Of a stretch of DNA of 64,000 nt, positions 34,823 to 43,885 are shown in pieces; within the stretch, counting starts at the first letter, position 1; each line of letters opens with the position of its first letter. The translations under genes were made by a program, and so were the position numbers. Source of the DNA: Brevundimonas sp. EYE_349 (lineage in GTDB: Bacteria > Pseudomonadota > Alphaproteobacteria > Caulobacterales > Caulobacteraceae); NCBI RefSeq assembly GCF_023147505.1, contig NZ_JAHXPB010000003.1, positions 124,001 through 188,000 of the forward strand. Direction: 5' to 3'. The notes under the pieces are model-generated. The model saw only the letters and a list, made by a program, of their open reading frames with translations, was not told where the DNA came from and searched no databases.

Positions 34823-35098
34823 ATGAAAAAGTTCGCCATCGCCGCCGCCTCGGTCTTCATGCTGGCCGGCGTCGCCGCCTGCGGCGAGAGCGCCGCCGAC
34901 AAGGCCGCTGAAAAGCAAGCTGACGCCATCGAAGCGACGGGCGACGCCCGCGCAGCCCAACTGGAAGCCCAGGCTGCGACCGCTCCGACCGAAGCCCAGA
35001 AGGACGCCCTGAACGCTCAGGCAGATCAGGTCGAGAAGAACGCCGACCGCAAGGCCGACCGCGTCGAGAACAAGGCGGCAACGCCGACGGCGGCATGA
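34823..35098 (+). CDS. Small Ala-rich lipoprotein
   Basis: 91 residues. Signal KKFAIAAASVFMLAGVAAC with lipobox Cys20, then a highly charged Ala/Glu/Lys/Asp helical tail (repeated AEKQAD, AQADQVEKNADRKADRVEN) likely to form a coiled coil, as in Lpp-like envelope proteins. It has a strong ribosome site (AAAGGAGAGG) and a strong terminator at 35148, so it may be an abundant independent transcript. Function unknown. Confidence 0.75.
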   Translation: MKKFAIAAASVFMLAGVAACGESAADKAAEKQADAIEATGDARAAQLEAQAATAPTEAQKDALNAQADQVEKNADRKADRVENKAATPTAA

Positions 35099-35147
35099 CC
35101 ACGTCGAACACGCCGTCGACCCACTAAGTCCGTTTACGGATGGATCG

Positions 35148-35176
35148 GCCCCCGTCGTTTGCGACGGGGGCTTTTT
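35148..35176 (+). terminator. Rho-independent terminator
   Basis: GCCCCCGTCG-TTTG-CGACGGGGGC followed by five T residues. It ends the small lipoprotein transcript and separates it from the convergent Cys-rich lipoprotein gene. Confidence 0.92.
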
Positions 35177-35188
35177 CCTGTCCGGCGA

Positions 35189-35551
35189 TCAGTCGATGCA
35201 GAGGGTCGGGCCGACCTTGCCGTCCACGACCGGGGCGTGGCAGCCGAAGCGGTCGCTGGTCGCCTGGCACACGCCGGCGGTCGCCGTTCCCGCCGCGACG
35301 CCCGTATTGCCCTCGACGCGGCAATCGCCCTGACACTGGGCGCCGTCGGTGCAGCGTTTGCCGGCGTCGGCGTAGCTGATCACGCATTGCCAGGACTGCA
35401 TCCGCCCGACCTGCTTCATCGCGCCGCCGCGCGTGGCGCAGGCCGAGGCCTCCGCGCTCTGCGTCGGCGCATCGGAACCCGCGCTGGTGGTGGTCTGGGG
35501 CGTGCAAGCGGTCGCCAGCAGGGCGGCGGCGATTATCGAAATACGGATCAT
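35189..35551 (-). CDS. Cysteine-rich small lipoprotein of unknown function
   Basis: 120 residues from the ATG at 35551. Signal [15 protein letters not shown] with lipobox Cys16. The mature part has about eight cysteines ([40 protein letters not shown]), which suggests a disulfide-bonded periplasmic domain. No family was recognised with certainty. Its ATG overlaps the hmgA stop by 4 nt, so it is translated from the hmgA message. Confidence 0.7.
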   Translation of the reverse strand: MIRISIIAAALLATACTPQTTTSAGSDAPTQSAEASACATRGGAMKQVGRMQSWQCVISYADAGKRCTDGAQCQGDCRVEGNTGVAAGTATAGVCQATSDRFGCHAPVVDGKVGPTLCID

Positions 35552-36843
35552 GCGATCTGTCCCTTGGTGAAGCCCGACCACACGTCATCGTAGTCCAGCT
35601 GCATCTGAGGTGATTCCGACGCCCATTTCGTGACGCGGATCGGCGCGCGGGTTTCGAACATGAAGGCCAAGGTGTTTTCGATCTTGTGCGGCTTCAGCTC
35701 GGCCTTGATCGCGCCCTCGTAGCTGGCCTGATCCGGGCCGTGTCCGCTCATGCGATTGTGCAGCGACGCACCGCCCGGCGCGAAGCCGCCCGCCTTGGCG
35801 TCATAGGCGCCGGTCACCAGCCCCATGAACTCGCTCATCACGTTCCGGTGGAACCAGGGCGGGCGGAAGGTGTGTTCGGCCACCATCCATCGCGGCGGGA
35901 AGATGACGAAGTCGATATTGGCCGTGCCCGGCGTCTCCGACGGGCTGGTCAGCACGGTGAAGATCGACGGATCGGGATGGTCGTAGCTGACGGTGTTGAT
36001 GGTGTTGAACCGCGCCGTGTCATAGCGGCAGGGCGCCAGGTTGCCGTGCCACGCCACGACGTCCAGCGGGCTGTGGTCGAAGGTCGTGGCCCACAGACGG
36101 CCGCCGTATTTCTGCACGCACTCGGTCGGGCGATCCACGTCCTCATAGGCCGCGACCGGGGTCTCGAAATCGCGCGGATTGGCCAGGCCGTTCGCGCCGA
36201 TGGGGCCGAGGTCCGGCAGGCGGAACGGACTGCCGTAGTTTTCGCAGACATAGCCCCGAACGGGACCGTCGACCTCGACGCGGAAACGCACGCCCCGCGG
36301 GATCAGGACGATCTGGCCGGGCTGGGCCTCGATCACCCCCATCTCGGTGACGAAACGATGCGCGCCTTCCTGCGGCACGATCAGCAGTTCGCCGTCGGCG
36401 TCATAGAAAACCCGATCCGTCATCGAACGGTTGGCGACATACAGGTGGATGCCCGCCCCCGCCCCGGCGTCCGGCTCGCCGTTGCCGCCATAGGTGGTCA
36501 GCCCCTCGACCCAGTCGGCGCCGGTTTCAGGCATCGGCAGCGGGTCCCAGCGCATCCGGTTCGGATTGGGCGGCGTCTCGTCGAACGGCCCGGAGCGCAC
36601 CCGCCCCTGGTCGAACGGTCGATACGGGCCGTGCTGGGCCGAAGGCCGCAGGCGGTAGAGCCAGCTTCGGCGGTTTTCAGCGCGCGGAGCGGTGAAGGCC
36701 GTGCCCGACAGTTGTTCGGCGTACAGGCCCATCGGCGTCTGCTGTGGCGAATTCTGGCCGTGCGGCAGTGCGCCGGGCGCGGCCTCGGTCGCGAAATGAT
36801 TGCCGAAGCCGGTCATGTAGGCGGGCGCGTTGGATCGCGTCAT
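35548..36843 (-). CDS. hmgA: Homogentisate 1,2-dioxygenase
   Basis: 431 residues. Iron enzyme that opens the homogentisate ring in tyrosine and phenylalanine breakdown. It begins [19 protein letters not shown] and includes [14 protein letters not shown], with His and Glu iron ligands, and the C-terminal [15 protein letters not shown]. The length is normal. The later genes for maleylacetoacetate isomerase and fumarylacetoacetase are not adjacent. It is coupled to the downstream lipoprotein gene. Confidence 0.97.
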   Translation of the reverse strand: MTRSNAPAYMTGFGNHFATEAAPGALPHGQNSPQQTPMGLYAEQLSGTAFTAPRAENRRSWLYRLRPSAQHGPYRPFDQGRVRSGPFDETPPNPNRMRWDPLPMPETGADWVEGLTTYGGNGEPDAGAGAGIHLYVANRSMTDRVFYDADGELLIVPQEGAHRFVTEMGVIEAQPGQIVLIPRGVRFRVEVDGPVRGYVCENYGSPFRLPDLGPIGANGLANPRDFETPVAAYEDVDRPTECVQKYGGRLWATTFDHSPLDVVAWHGNLAPCRYDTARFNTINTVSYDHPDPSIFTVLTSPSETPGTANIDFVIFPPRWMVAEHTFRPPWFHRNVMSEFMGLVTGAYDAKAGGFAPGGASLHNRMSGHGPDQASYEGAIKAELKPHKIENTLAFMFETRAPIRVTKWASESPQMQLDYDDVWSGFTKGQIA

Positions 36844-36990
36844 ATCGTGTCTCCCTAGGCCCCCGCTTTAGACCCCGCGCACGCCAGCGTCACCCTGTGC
36901 CCGTTGTGATCAATCCTATGCGGGGCCGGTCCACCTCAACCGCCTACGGCTCCCGAAGATGACGGGATTGGGGACGACCGGCGCGAGCCG

Positions 36991-37017
36991 GTTGATCCCG
37001 CCCCCGCCAACCCCCAT
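36991..37017 (+). promoter_or_regulatory. Candidate sigma-32 heat-shock promoter for the hsp20 gene
   Basis: GTTGAT at 36991-36996, a 15-nt spacer, then CCCCAT at 37012-37017. This resembles the heat-shock promoter pattern CTTGAA-N13-15-CCCCAT. It lies 73 nt upstream of the hsp20 ATG. Confidence 0.4.
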
Positions 37018-37089
37018 CTTCATCTGTGACGGAGCGTCTTGCCGATTGCGGGAGACGTCTTCGCCGGTCGCTTTCTTCAAGGACCCCAG

Positions 37090-37512
37090 ATGACGACGAC
37101 GCGCACCATCCTGTTCGACAGCCCGTTCCTCTTGGGCTTCGACCATACACGCGCCCTGATTGATCGCGCCGCCAAGGCTGCGGCCGAGAGTTATCCCCCG
37201 TACAATGTCGAGCAGATCGGCGATGCGGGCGTGCGGATCAGCCTGGCCGTCGCCGGCTTTTCGCCCGAGGAGCTGGCCATCACCCTGGAAGGCCGTCAAC
37301 TGACCCTCGCCGGCAAGCGCGACGACGCGGGGCGGGGCGAACAGGCTTTTCTGCACCGGGGCATCGCCGCGCGCGGCTTCGTGCGCAGCTTTGTCCTGGC
37401 CGACGGGCTGGAGGTGTCCGGCGCCAAGCTGGAGCACGGCCTGCTCCACGTCGATCTGATCCGGCCCGAGGCCGAGCGTCAGGTGCGTCGTATTCCCATC
37501 ACGGCCGGCTGA
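37090..37512 (+). CDS. Hsp20 family small heat-shock protein
   Basis: 140 residues. Alpha-crystallin domain (about 37-125: PPYNVEQIGDAGVRISLAVAG, FLHRGIAARGFVRSFVLADG) preceded by FDSPFLLGFD, as in IbpA/HspA-type chaperones that hold unfolding proteins. The ATG at 37090 follows an AAGGA site; an earlier in-frame start at 37039 adds 17 non-conserved residues. The following DUF1150 gene is its usual partner in alphaproteobacteria. Confidence 0.92.
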   Translation: MTTTRTILFDSPFLLGFDHTRALIDRAAKAAAESYPPYNVEQIGDAGVRISLAVAGFSPEELAITLEGRQLTLAGKRDDAGRGEQAFLHRGIAARGFVRSFVLADGLEVSGAKLEHGLLHVDLIRPEAERQVRRIPITAG

Positions 37513-37575
37513 AAGGTGCGGCTGTTCGAACCGCCCGGCGATCCGGGCGTTGTCAAACCGAAGGAGGCGGTCCTA

Positions 37576-37827
37576 ATGACGCCGATGACTATGACCAAGG
37601 AAGATTTCGCCGGCCTGGGCGCCCCCGACCTCGTCTATGTGCGCGAGATCAAGGCCTCCGACCTGCTGGACGAAGCGGTTCAGATCAAGGACGTGGAGAT
37701 CGATCCCGGCCAGATGCTCTACGCCGTCCACAGCGCGGACGGCGAACGTCTGGCGGTCATGATCGACCGCGACACCGCCTTCGCCGCCGCCGTGGCGCAT
37801 GAGCTGGAGCCCGTTTCGGTCCACTGA
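37576..37827 (+). CDS. DUF1150 family protein
   Basis: 83 residues with a very strong ribosome site (AAGGAGG at 37561). The sequence (LVYVREIKASDLL; YAVHSADGERLAVMIDR; ELEPVSVH) matches DUF1150, a small cytoplasmic alphaproteobacterial family found directly after small heat-shock protein genes. Its role is unknown; a link to protein quality control is inferred from the conserved pairing. Confidence 0.88.
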   Translation: MTPMTMTKEDFAGLGAPDLVYVREIKASDLLDEAVQIKDVEIDPGQMLYAVHSADGERLAVMIDRDTAFAAAVAHELEPVSVH

Positions 37828-37845
37828 CCGGGGCGGGCGGCGCCC

Positions 37846-38310
37846 TCAGGCGGCGGTCGCCGCCTTGTCCTTGAAGAACAGCGCCCGAACCGCGTCGGTC
37901 GTATGGGCCTGACGCAGCTGCTCGCGCAGCTCGGGCGAACGCAGGGCGCGCGACACCGCCGCCAGGGCGCGCAGATGCTCGGTCCCCGCCTTGGGCGGCG
38001 CGAACAGGCCGAAGATCAGATCGACCGGCCGATCGTCCACGGCGCCGAACGCCACCGGCGTATCCAACCGCACGAACACCGCCGTCACCTTGTCGATCTG
38101 GGCCAGGCGCGCGTGCGGCACCGCCACCCCCGACCCCAGGCCGGTCGAACCCAGGGCCTCGCGCTCCATCAGGGCGTCGAACACCTTGGCCTCGTCGACG
38201 CCCAGGGCGTGTGACGCCGCCTCGGACAGGGCGTGCAGGGCCTGACGCTTCGACGACGCCCCCCCGCGCAGCACGACGCCCTTGGGCGCGAGCAGATCAC
38301 CGATGTCCAT
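37846..38310 (-). CDS. ptsN: Nitrogen PTS enzyme IIA (PtsN)
   Basis: 154 residues, one EIIA-Ntr domain. The phosphorylated His is His66 in SGVAVPHARL. It is the end of the PTSNtr relay and regulates potassium, nitrogen and stress functions by protein contacts. It is the last gene of the rpoN-hpf-ptsN group, 78 nt after hpf. Confidence 0.95.
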   Translation of the reverse strand: MDIGDLLAPKGVVLRGGASSKRQALHALSEAASHALGVDEAKVFDALMEREALGSTGLGSGVAVPHARLAQIDKVTAVFVRLDTPVAFGAVDDRPVDLIFGLFAPPKAGTEHLRALAAVSRALRSPELREQLRQAHTTDAVRALFFKDKAATAA

Positions 38311-38388
38311 CAGACAACCCTCGATTACGCATACGAACGGCGCGGGCGCCCGTTTAGAGCCTCCCGCGCCGAAGTCAAACTAAGCCGT

Positions 38389-39090
38389 TCAGTTCACGGC
38401 GGCGTCGGTCTTGGCCTCGTTGGCCTGACCGCCGTTGGCGTGCGCGCCATTGGTCTTGCCGTTGGCCGCAGCGGTCCGTTCCGGGTCGATCCAGCCGACG
38501 TTGCCGTCCGGCCGACGATAGACGACCGCCAGGCCGCCGTGCGCGGCATTGCGGAACAGCACGACCGGATAGCCGGTCATGTCCAGCTCCAGCACCGCGC
38601 GACCGACCGTGATGGTGCGGATTTCATGTTCGGTTTCCGCGATCACCATGCCGAGCGGCGGCGGGCCGTCGTTGTCGTTCGCGTCGCCGAAGACATCGTC
38701 CTCCACGCTGTCGGGATCCCTCAGCACGATGCTGCGGGCGACTTCGCGGGCGGCGTTCTCGGTCTTCTCGGGCGACAGGCCCTTGGGCCCGATGTGGTGA
38801 TCCTTCAGGCGACGCTTGTAACGACGGACCCGCGTTTCGAGACGATCCAGCGCCTCGGTGAAGGCCGAATGGGCGTCGCCGCCGAATCCGGTCGTCACCA
38901 GCGTCTGTCCAGACGCCAGGCGGACCCAACAGTCCACCTTGAAGCCATGGCCGTCCTTGGACACCACGACCTCGGCGTCGTCACCGCCTCGGGCGAAGTA
39001 TTTTCCGACCCCGTCTTCGAGTTCCTGGGAGATGCGCGAGCCTAACGCTTCGCCGACATCCACTTGCTTGCCGCTGACTTGGACTTGCAT
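38389..39090 (-). CDS. hpf: Long-form ribosome hibernation-promoting factor
   Basis: 233 residues from the ATG at 39090 (MQVQVSGKQVDVGEALGSRI). A TTG at 39138 would add 16 non-conserved residues. The N-terminal HPF/RaiA domain (1 to about 105) binds the ribosomal decoding region. A variable linker follows, and the C-terminal dimerisation domain (about 160-215: ELDMTGYPVVLFRNAAHGGLAVVYRRPDG) forms 100S ribosomes. It lies between rpoN and ptsN, the standard order. Confidence 0.93.
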   Translation of the reverse strand: MQVQVSGKQVDVGEALGSRISQELEDGVGKYFARGGDDAEVVVSKDGHGFKVDCWVRLASGQTLVTTGFGGDAHSAFTEALDRLETRVRRYKRRLKDHHIGPKGLSPEKTENAAREVARSIVLRDPDSVEDDVFGDANDNDGPPPLGMVIAETEHEIRTITVGRAVLELDMTGYPVVLFRNAAHGGLAVVYRRPDGNVGWIDPERTAAANGKTNGAHANGGQANEAKTDAAVN

Positions 39091-39154
39091 GCCGATAGAA
39101 CGCGCCCGACCCGATTTGGTGTCAATCCGGATCACCAATTTGTGGTGAAGCTTA

Positions 39155-40651
39155 TCAGGCGGTCTTGAGCATCCGCCGACGTTGCACCGAGGACGGAATC
39201 CTCAAGGCTTCCCGATACTTGGCCACCGTTCGACGGGCGATGTCGATGCCGGTCTCCTTCAGGATTTCGACAATCCGGTCGTCGGACAAAACGTCGCCCT
39301 CCAGACCCTCGCCGTCGATCATGGTCTTGATCCGATGGCGCACCGCTTCGGCCGAATGGGACGACGCCCCGTCAACCGACTGGATGGCGGCGGTGAAGAA
39401 GAATTTCAGCTCGAACACCCCCCTTGGCGTGGCGACATATTTGTTGGAGGTGACGCGGCTGACGGTCGATTCGTGCATGCCGATGGCGTCCGCCACGGTC
39501 TTCAGATTCAGCGGCCGCAGGAACTCCACGCCGAAGGCGAAGAAGGCGTCCTGTTGGCGCACGATCTCGGACGACACCTTCAATATGGTCTTGGCCCGCT
39601 GATCCAGCGACTTGACCAGCCAGTTGGCCTGGGCCGCGCAGTCGGCGACGAAGGTCTTTTCCGTGTCGGAGCGCGCGCCCGCCTGGACCAGGCCGTGATA
39701 GCGCTTGTCCACCAGCAGACGCGGCAGGGTGTCGGCGTTCAGCTCCACCCGCCAGCCGCCAGCCGGATCGGGCCGCACATGGACGTCGGGCACGACCGTC
39801 TGGGCCGGTTCGCCGCCGAAGCCCGCGCCAGGCCGTGGCGTCAAGGCCTTCAGCTCGGCGATCATCTCGGCCAGGTCTTCCGCGTCCACGTCGCAGGCCC
39901 GACGCAGCGCCGTCAGGTCGCGCCGCGCCAACAGGTCCAGATTGTCCAGCAGGGCCGCCATCGCCGGGTCGAACCGATTGCGTTCGATCAGTTGCAGCTT
40001 CAGGCACTCCGGCACCGACCGCGCCATGATCCCGGTCGGCTCGAACCCCTGGCAGACCGCCAGCACCGCCTCGATCCGCGCCAGCGGCACGCCCAGCCGG
40101 TCGGCGAACTCGGCCAGTTCGCCGCGCAGATAGCCCCCCTCGTCGGTAGCGTCGATCAGGGTCAGGGCGATGCCGTGGTCCGCCGCCGTGAACCCCGCCG
40201 ACGACGCCTGGGCCTGAAGATGCTCCCACAACGTCGGCTCGTGCGTGTCGGGCCGTTCGCCCTCGCCCTCGAAGACCGAGCCGCCCTTGCCGGCGCTGGA
40301 CCAGTCCGACAGGCCCGGCTGGGCCTCGTCGGTCATCCGGTCGCTGGTGCGCTCGCCCGGGGCGGCGTCGCCATAGACATCATCCGATCCGGCGTCCATC
40401 GCCGCCACCGATCCCTCGCCCACCCCGTCGCCGAAGGTCATTTCGCCGTCGCCGGCCTCGGCGCGTTCGGCGACCTCGGGCGTCTCGCCTTCCGGCTCCT
40501 CGCGTTGCAGCAGTGGATTGCGCTCCAGCTCCTGCTCGACGAAATCGTCCAGTTCCAGGTTGGACAGTTGCAGCAGCTTGATCGCCTGCTGCAGCTGGGG
40601 CGTGATGACCAGCCCCTGCCCCTGCCTGACCTCTAACCTCTGCCCGATCAC
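39155..40651 (-). CDS. rpoN: RNA polymerase sigma-54 factor RpoN
   Basis: 498 residues. Region I (RLEVRQGQGLVITPQLQQAIKLLQ) contacts enhancer-binding activators; an acidic region II follows (about 55-130); region III has the core-binding part, the HTH (HESTVSRVTSNKYVATPRG) and the RpoN box ARRTVAKYRE near the C-terminus, which reads the -24 promoter element. In Caulobacterales RpoN drives late flagellar and stalk genes; flagellar genes lie 6 kb away. Confidence 0.97.
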   Translation of the reverse strand: MIGQRLEVRQGQGLVITPQLQQAIKLLQLSNLELDDFVEQELERNPLLQREEPEGETPEVAERAEAGDGEMTFGDGVGEGSVAAMDAGSDDVYGDAAPGERTSDRMTDEAQPGLSDWSSAGKGGSVFEGEGERPDTHEPTLWEHLQAQASSAGFTAADHGIALTLIDATDEGGYLRGELAEFADRLGVPLARIEAVLAVCQGFEPTGIMARSVPECLKLQLIERNRFDPAMAALLDNLDLLARRDLTALRRACDVDAEDLAEMIAELKALTPRPGAGFGGEPAQTVVPDVHVRPDPAGGWRVELNADTLPRLLVDKRYHGLVQAGARSDTEKTFVADCAAQANWLVKSLDQRAKTILKVSSEIVRQQDAFFAFGVEFLRPLNLKTVADAIGMHESTVSRVTSNKYVATPRGVFELKFFFTAAIQSVDGASSHSAEAVRHRIKTMIDGEGLEGDVLSDDRIVEILKETGIDIARRTVAKYREALRIPSSVQRRRMLKTA

Positions 40652-40773
40652 GTCCGCATCCCGCCGCCAGAGCCGAACTGGCCCGGAACTTGCTGGGGCA
40701 GAATGTCGCCTAACCGGTTAACGCGAGACGAACGACATATCCTCGCCAGGCGATGGGTAGGAGACTTGGGCCT

Positions 40774-41568
40774 TCAGACGTAGTTTTCGCCCAGATAAAC
40801 CCGGCGCACCTCGGCGTCGTGGATCGCCTCGTCGGACGTGCCTTCGAACAGCACCGCGCCGTTCGAGATGATCGACACCCGGTCGGTGATGTCCAGGGTC
40901 TCGCGCACATTGTGGTCGGTGATCAGCACCCCGATGCCCTGGCTGGCCAGATAGCGGATCACCGTGCGGATGTCGGCGATGGCCAGGGGGTCGATGCCGG
41001 CGAAGGGTTCGTCCAGCAGCATGAAGGACGGCCGCCCGGCCAGGGCGCGCGCGATCTCCACCCGCCGCCGCTCGCCGCCCGACAGGGCCGTCGCCGCCGC
41101 ATGGCGCAGATGGTCGATGTGCAGTTCGTGCAGCAGTCGCTCGGTCTCGGCCTTGATCTGATCGGCGGGGTAGTTCAGTTCGACCACCGCGCGCACGTTC
41201 TTCTCGACCGTCATGCCGCGAAAGATCGAGGCTTCCTGCGCCAGATAGCCCAGGCCCATCCGCGCCCGCTGATACATGGGCTGGCCGGTGATGTCCTCGC
41301 CGTCCAGCCAGATCGAACCCGCGTCCGGCGGGATCAGGCCGGTGATCATGTAGAAGCAGGTGGTCTTGCCTGCGCCGTTCGGCCCAAGCAGCCCCGCGAC
41401 CTCGCCCCGCTGCACCGTCAGGGACACGTCGCGCACCACCTGCCGCGCGCCGAACGCGCGGGCGATATTGACCACCCGCAGGCCCTTTTCGGCCGGCGAG
41501 ACGACAGGCGGCGCCACAGCCGCCGGCCGGTCGTCCAGGTTAAGGGCGGAAAGTTCCTTGCGCGCCAA
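40774..41568 (-). CDS. lptB: LPS export ABC transporter ATPase LptB
   Basis: 264 residues. Powers LPS extraction from the inner membrane with LptFG. Walker A GLLGPNGAGKTT, signature LSGGERRRVEIARALA and Walker B FMLLDEPFAGID are intact. An N-terminal extension of about 28 residues precedes the ABC domain, longer than in E. coli. It is 123 nt upstream of rpoN and follows lptC-lptA. Confidence 0.96.
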   Translation of the reverse strand: MARKELSALNLDDRPAAVAPPVVSPAEKGLRVVNIARAFGARQVVRDVSLTVQRGEVAGLLGPNGAGKTTCFYMITGLIPPDAGSIWLDGEDITGQPMYQRARMGLGYLAQEASIFRGMTVEKNVRAVVELNYPADQIKAETERLLHELHIDHLRHAAATALSGGERRRVEIARALAGRPSFMLLDEPFAGIDPLAIADIRTVIRYLASQGIGVLITDHNVRETLDITDRVSIISNGAVLFEGTSDEAIHDAEVRRVYLGENYV

Positions 41569-41594
41569 ATCACTGATCCCCAGGCCGACGGGCC

Positions 41595-42107
41595 TCAGTT
41601 CCCGCTGGGATAGAAGACGCCCTGCACGCGGCTGCCGGCGGCGCCGCGCGGCGCGCCGTCCATGCGGGCGGTCTCGGAGTTGATGTTGTACACCAGCCGC
41701 GATCCGGTCAGCACGTTCTGGCCCTGGGTCAGGATGACGTTGCCGGTCACCACGATCTCGCCATTGCCCAGATTATAGACCGCGCGGTCGCCGCGCATCG
41801 ACTGGTCCGGGGTGACGAAATAGACGGTCCCCGCCGCCTCGGCCCGCTCCAGGCTTCCGCCGTCGCTGCTGACCAGGGTCAGGGTGTCGGCGCGGAAGCG
41901 GTTGCCGCCCTGGGTCGCCTCGGCCCGGCCGCGCAGGATCACTCGGTTGGGCGCGTATTCGACCGAATCGGCACCATAGGCCACGGGCTGGTTCGACGCT
42001 TGGGCGCGGCCTGCAGCCTGGCTCTGAGCGTCCCCCACCGCAGGCAGGGCGACGACCGCGACCGCCGCAACGGCCGCCAAGGCCCTGGAAATCTTCATCG
42101 TCATCAT
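41595..42107 (-). CDS. lptA: LPS transport periplasmic protein LptA
   Basis: 170 residues with a Sec signal (ALAAVAAVAVVALPAVGDAQ) and an OstA/LptA beta-jellyroll (VEYAPNRVILRGRAEATQGG; GDRAVYNLGNGEIVVTGNV). Forms the periplasmic bridge for LPS. Its ATG overlaps the lptC stop by 4 nt. Confidence 0.93.
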   Translation of the reverse strand: MMTMKISRALAAVAAVAVVALPAVGDAQSQAAGRAQASNQPVAYGADSVEYAPNRVILRGRAEATQGGNRFRADTLTLVSSDGGSLERAEAAGTVYFVTPDQSMRGDRAVYNLGNGEIVVTGNVILTQGQNVLTGSRLVYNINSETARMDGAPRGAAGSRVQGVFYPSGN

Positions 42108-42763
42108 CGGCCTGCACCCGCGGGCGTCAGAACGCCCTTCACCTTGTTGTCGCCTGCGCCATCGAACACCACGCGCTGACCCTGGTCATAGATGGCATAG
42201 GACGATGCGTTGATGGTTCCAATAGGGCCTGAACCCTGAACGCCCTTTGAACCCGTCACCACGCCGGTGTCTGTGTTCACCACCGCCTCGGGCGTGGTCA
42301 GGATGAAGCCCGTGCCGCCGTCGGAGATCCGCACGTTCGGCCCGATCGTCACCGTCTTGCCCTGCTCGTCATAGGTTCCGCCGTCGGCCGTCAGCTCCGT
42401 CACCTTGCGCCCGCCCAGATTCAGCTTCAGCGCCGGGCCGATCAGGCGGAACTTGCCGGTATTGGGGTCGCGCACCGCCCCTTGGGCGCCCACGGTGAAG
42501 GCGCGGCCTTGCGAATCCTGGCCGTGGAACAGCGGGCTGTCCAGCCGCACCTCCTGGCTCTGACTGGCCTTGCGCTCCACCCCCGACATGACGGTGCGGA
42601 ACACCGTCCAGGTCAGGACGCCGCCCGCCAGCACCAGGATGACGATGGGCAGCACCCGGCGATACAGCTTCACCCGGCGCGACCGCGCGCGCCAGCGGGC
42701 GCCGGCCAAGGCGACCCGGGCCTCGTCGGCCTCGATGCGGGACGGATCGACGGGGTCGGTCAA
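42104..42763 (-). CDS. lptC: LPS export protein LptC
   Basis: 219 residues, starting at a TTG (42763) just 7 nt after the nrnC stop; no ATG or GTG fits before the membrane helix. A cytoplasmic tail of about 38 residues, one helix (VLPIVILVLAGGVLTWTVF) and an OstA-like periplasmic domain match LptC, which docks LptA to LptBFG. The frame stays open upstream over nrnC, but that reading is not conserved-looking. Confidence 0.88.
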   Translation of the reverse strand: MTDPVDPSRIEADEARVALAGARWRARSRRVKLYRRVLPIVILVLAGGVLTWTVFRTVMSGVERKASQSQEVRLDSPLFHGQDSQGRAFTVGAQGAVRDPNTGKFRLIGPALKLNLGGRKVTELTADGGTYDEQGKTVTIGPNVRISDGGTGFILTTPEAVVNTDTGVVTGSKGVQGSGPIGTINASSYAIYDQGQRVVFDGAGDNKVKGVLTPAGAGR

Positions 42764-42770
42764 GCGCGCC

Positions 42771-43385
42771 TCAGCTGTGGGCGAAGATGTCGACTTCGTC
42801 CCAGCCGGCGAGGTCGAGGGCCGAACGGGTCGGCAGGAAGTCGAAACATTTCGCGGCCAGATCGGTGCGCCCCTCGCGCGCCAGCATCTGGTCCAGCTTG
42901 GCCTTGGCCGCATGCAGATAAAGGACGTCCGACGCCGCATAGTCCAGCTGAGCCTGCGTCAGGGTCTCTGCGCCCCAGTCGGACGACTGCTGCGCCTTGG
43001 ACAGGTCCACGCCCACCGTCTCGCGCACCACGTCCTTCAGCCCGTGCCGGTCCGTATAGGTTCGCGCCAGCTTGGAGGCGATCTTGGTGCAATAGACCGG
43101 CCGAGTCTCGACGCCGAGATGCAGCAGGAACATGCCGATGTCGAACCGGCCGAAGTGGAAGATCTTGGTCACCGCCGGATCGGTCAGCACCCGCTTCAGG
43201 TTCGGACAGTCGTAGGCGGGCCGGTTCAGCCGCACGACATGGGCGTTCCCGTCGCCCGACGAAAGTTGCACCACGCACAGCGGATCGCGGCGAAAACGCA
43301 GGCCCATCGTCTCGGAATCGATGGCGACCTCGGACCCCAGGTCCAGATCATCGGGCAGGTCGCCCTCGTGCAGGTAAACGGTCAT
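42771..43385 (-). CDS. nrnC: NanoRNase C, DEDDy 3'-5' exoribonuclease
   Basis: 204 residues, the size of NrnC rather than full RNase D (no HRDC domain). DEDDy residues: Asp23 and Glu25 (AIDSETMGL), Asp82 (FHFGRFDIG) and the Tyr/Asp of YAASDVLYL. The ending LAGWDEVDIFAHS is very close to Bartonella NrnC. It degrades 2-5-nt RNAs, replacing Orn in alphaproteobacteria. The ATG at 43385 is preferred. It heads the lptC-lptA-lptB-rpoN-hpf-ptsN series. Confidence 0.93.
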   Translation of the reverse strand: MTVYLHEGDLPDDLDLGSEVAIDSETMGLRFRRDPLCVVQLSSGDGNAHVVRLNRPAYDCPNLKRVLTDPAVTKIFHFGRFDIGMFLLHLGVETRPVYCTKIASKLARTYTDRHGLKDVVRETVGVDLSKAQQSSDWGAETLTQAQLDYAASDVLYLHAAKAKLDQMLAREGRTDLAAKCFDFLPTRSALDLAGWDEVDIFAHS

Positions 43386-43548
43386 GCCCAGGCTCTTACA
43401 CGGCGAATGCGATGGACGAAACGGGCTACAGCAATGCCGAGCGCCACGCTTCGCCTTCACAGAACGGCCTCAAGCAGCAGAGCGCCGCGCGCGGAGCGAT
43501 AGGCCGCTAAAATGCCGCCACGCGAGCGTCGATAGGCCGGAAACAACA

Positions 43549-43578
43549 ACGGCGCCGCATCGTGCGATGCGGCGCCGT
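43549..43578 (-). terminator. Terminator after tRNA-Leu
   Basis: A 30-nt palindrome, ACGGCGCCGCATCG and its complement around a 2-nt centre. On the minus strand it is followed by TGTTGTTT, 8 nt beyond the tRNA 3' end. Confidence 0.85.
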
Positions 43579-43586
43579 CTGAAAGA

Positions 43587-43673
<87 letters not shown>

Positions 43674-43885
43674 CCCGTCGGCAGCGCCTTGCGGCGTTTC
43701 CATCGGGAAGGCGCGGACCTCTAAGGGAGGCTCCGGGCGGGGTCAACAAGGATTTTTCGCCTTTGCGAGATTTCTTCCGCGAACGGCGTTTGAAGCGTGG
43801 CCGCACAGACCTCTCCGTCACCGTTTAACGCCCGCTAAGCCTGTTTCCTAACCGCGTCTTGAGGTCGGCCATCTAACAGGAAACC

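Noticed and set aside
42764..42940. Upstream extension of lptC into nrnC (59 extra residues)
   Set aside because: The added residues are an out-of-frame reading of nrnC; the TTG at 42763 gives the normal LptC length.
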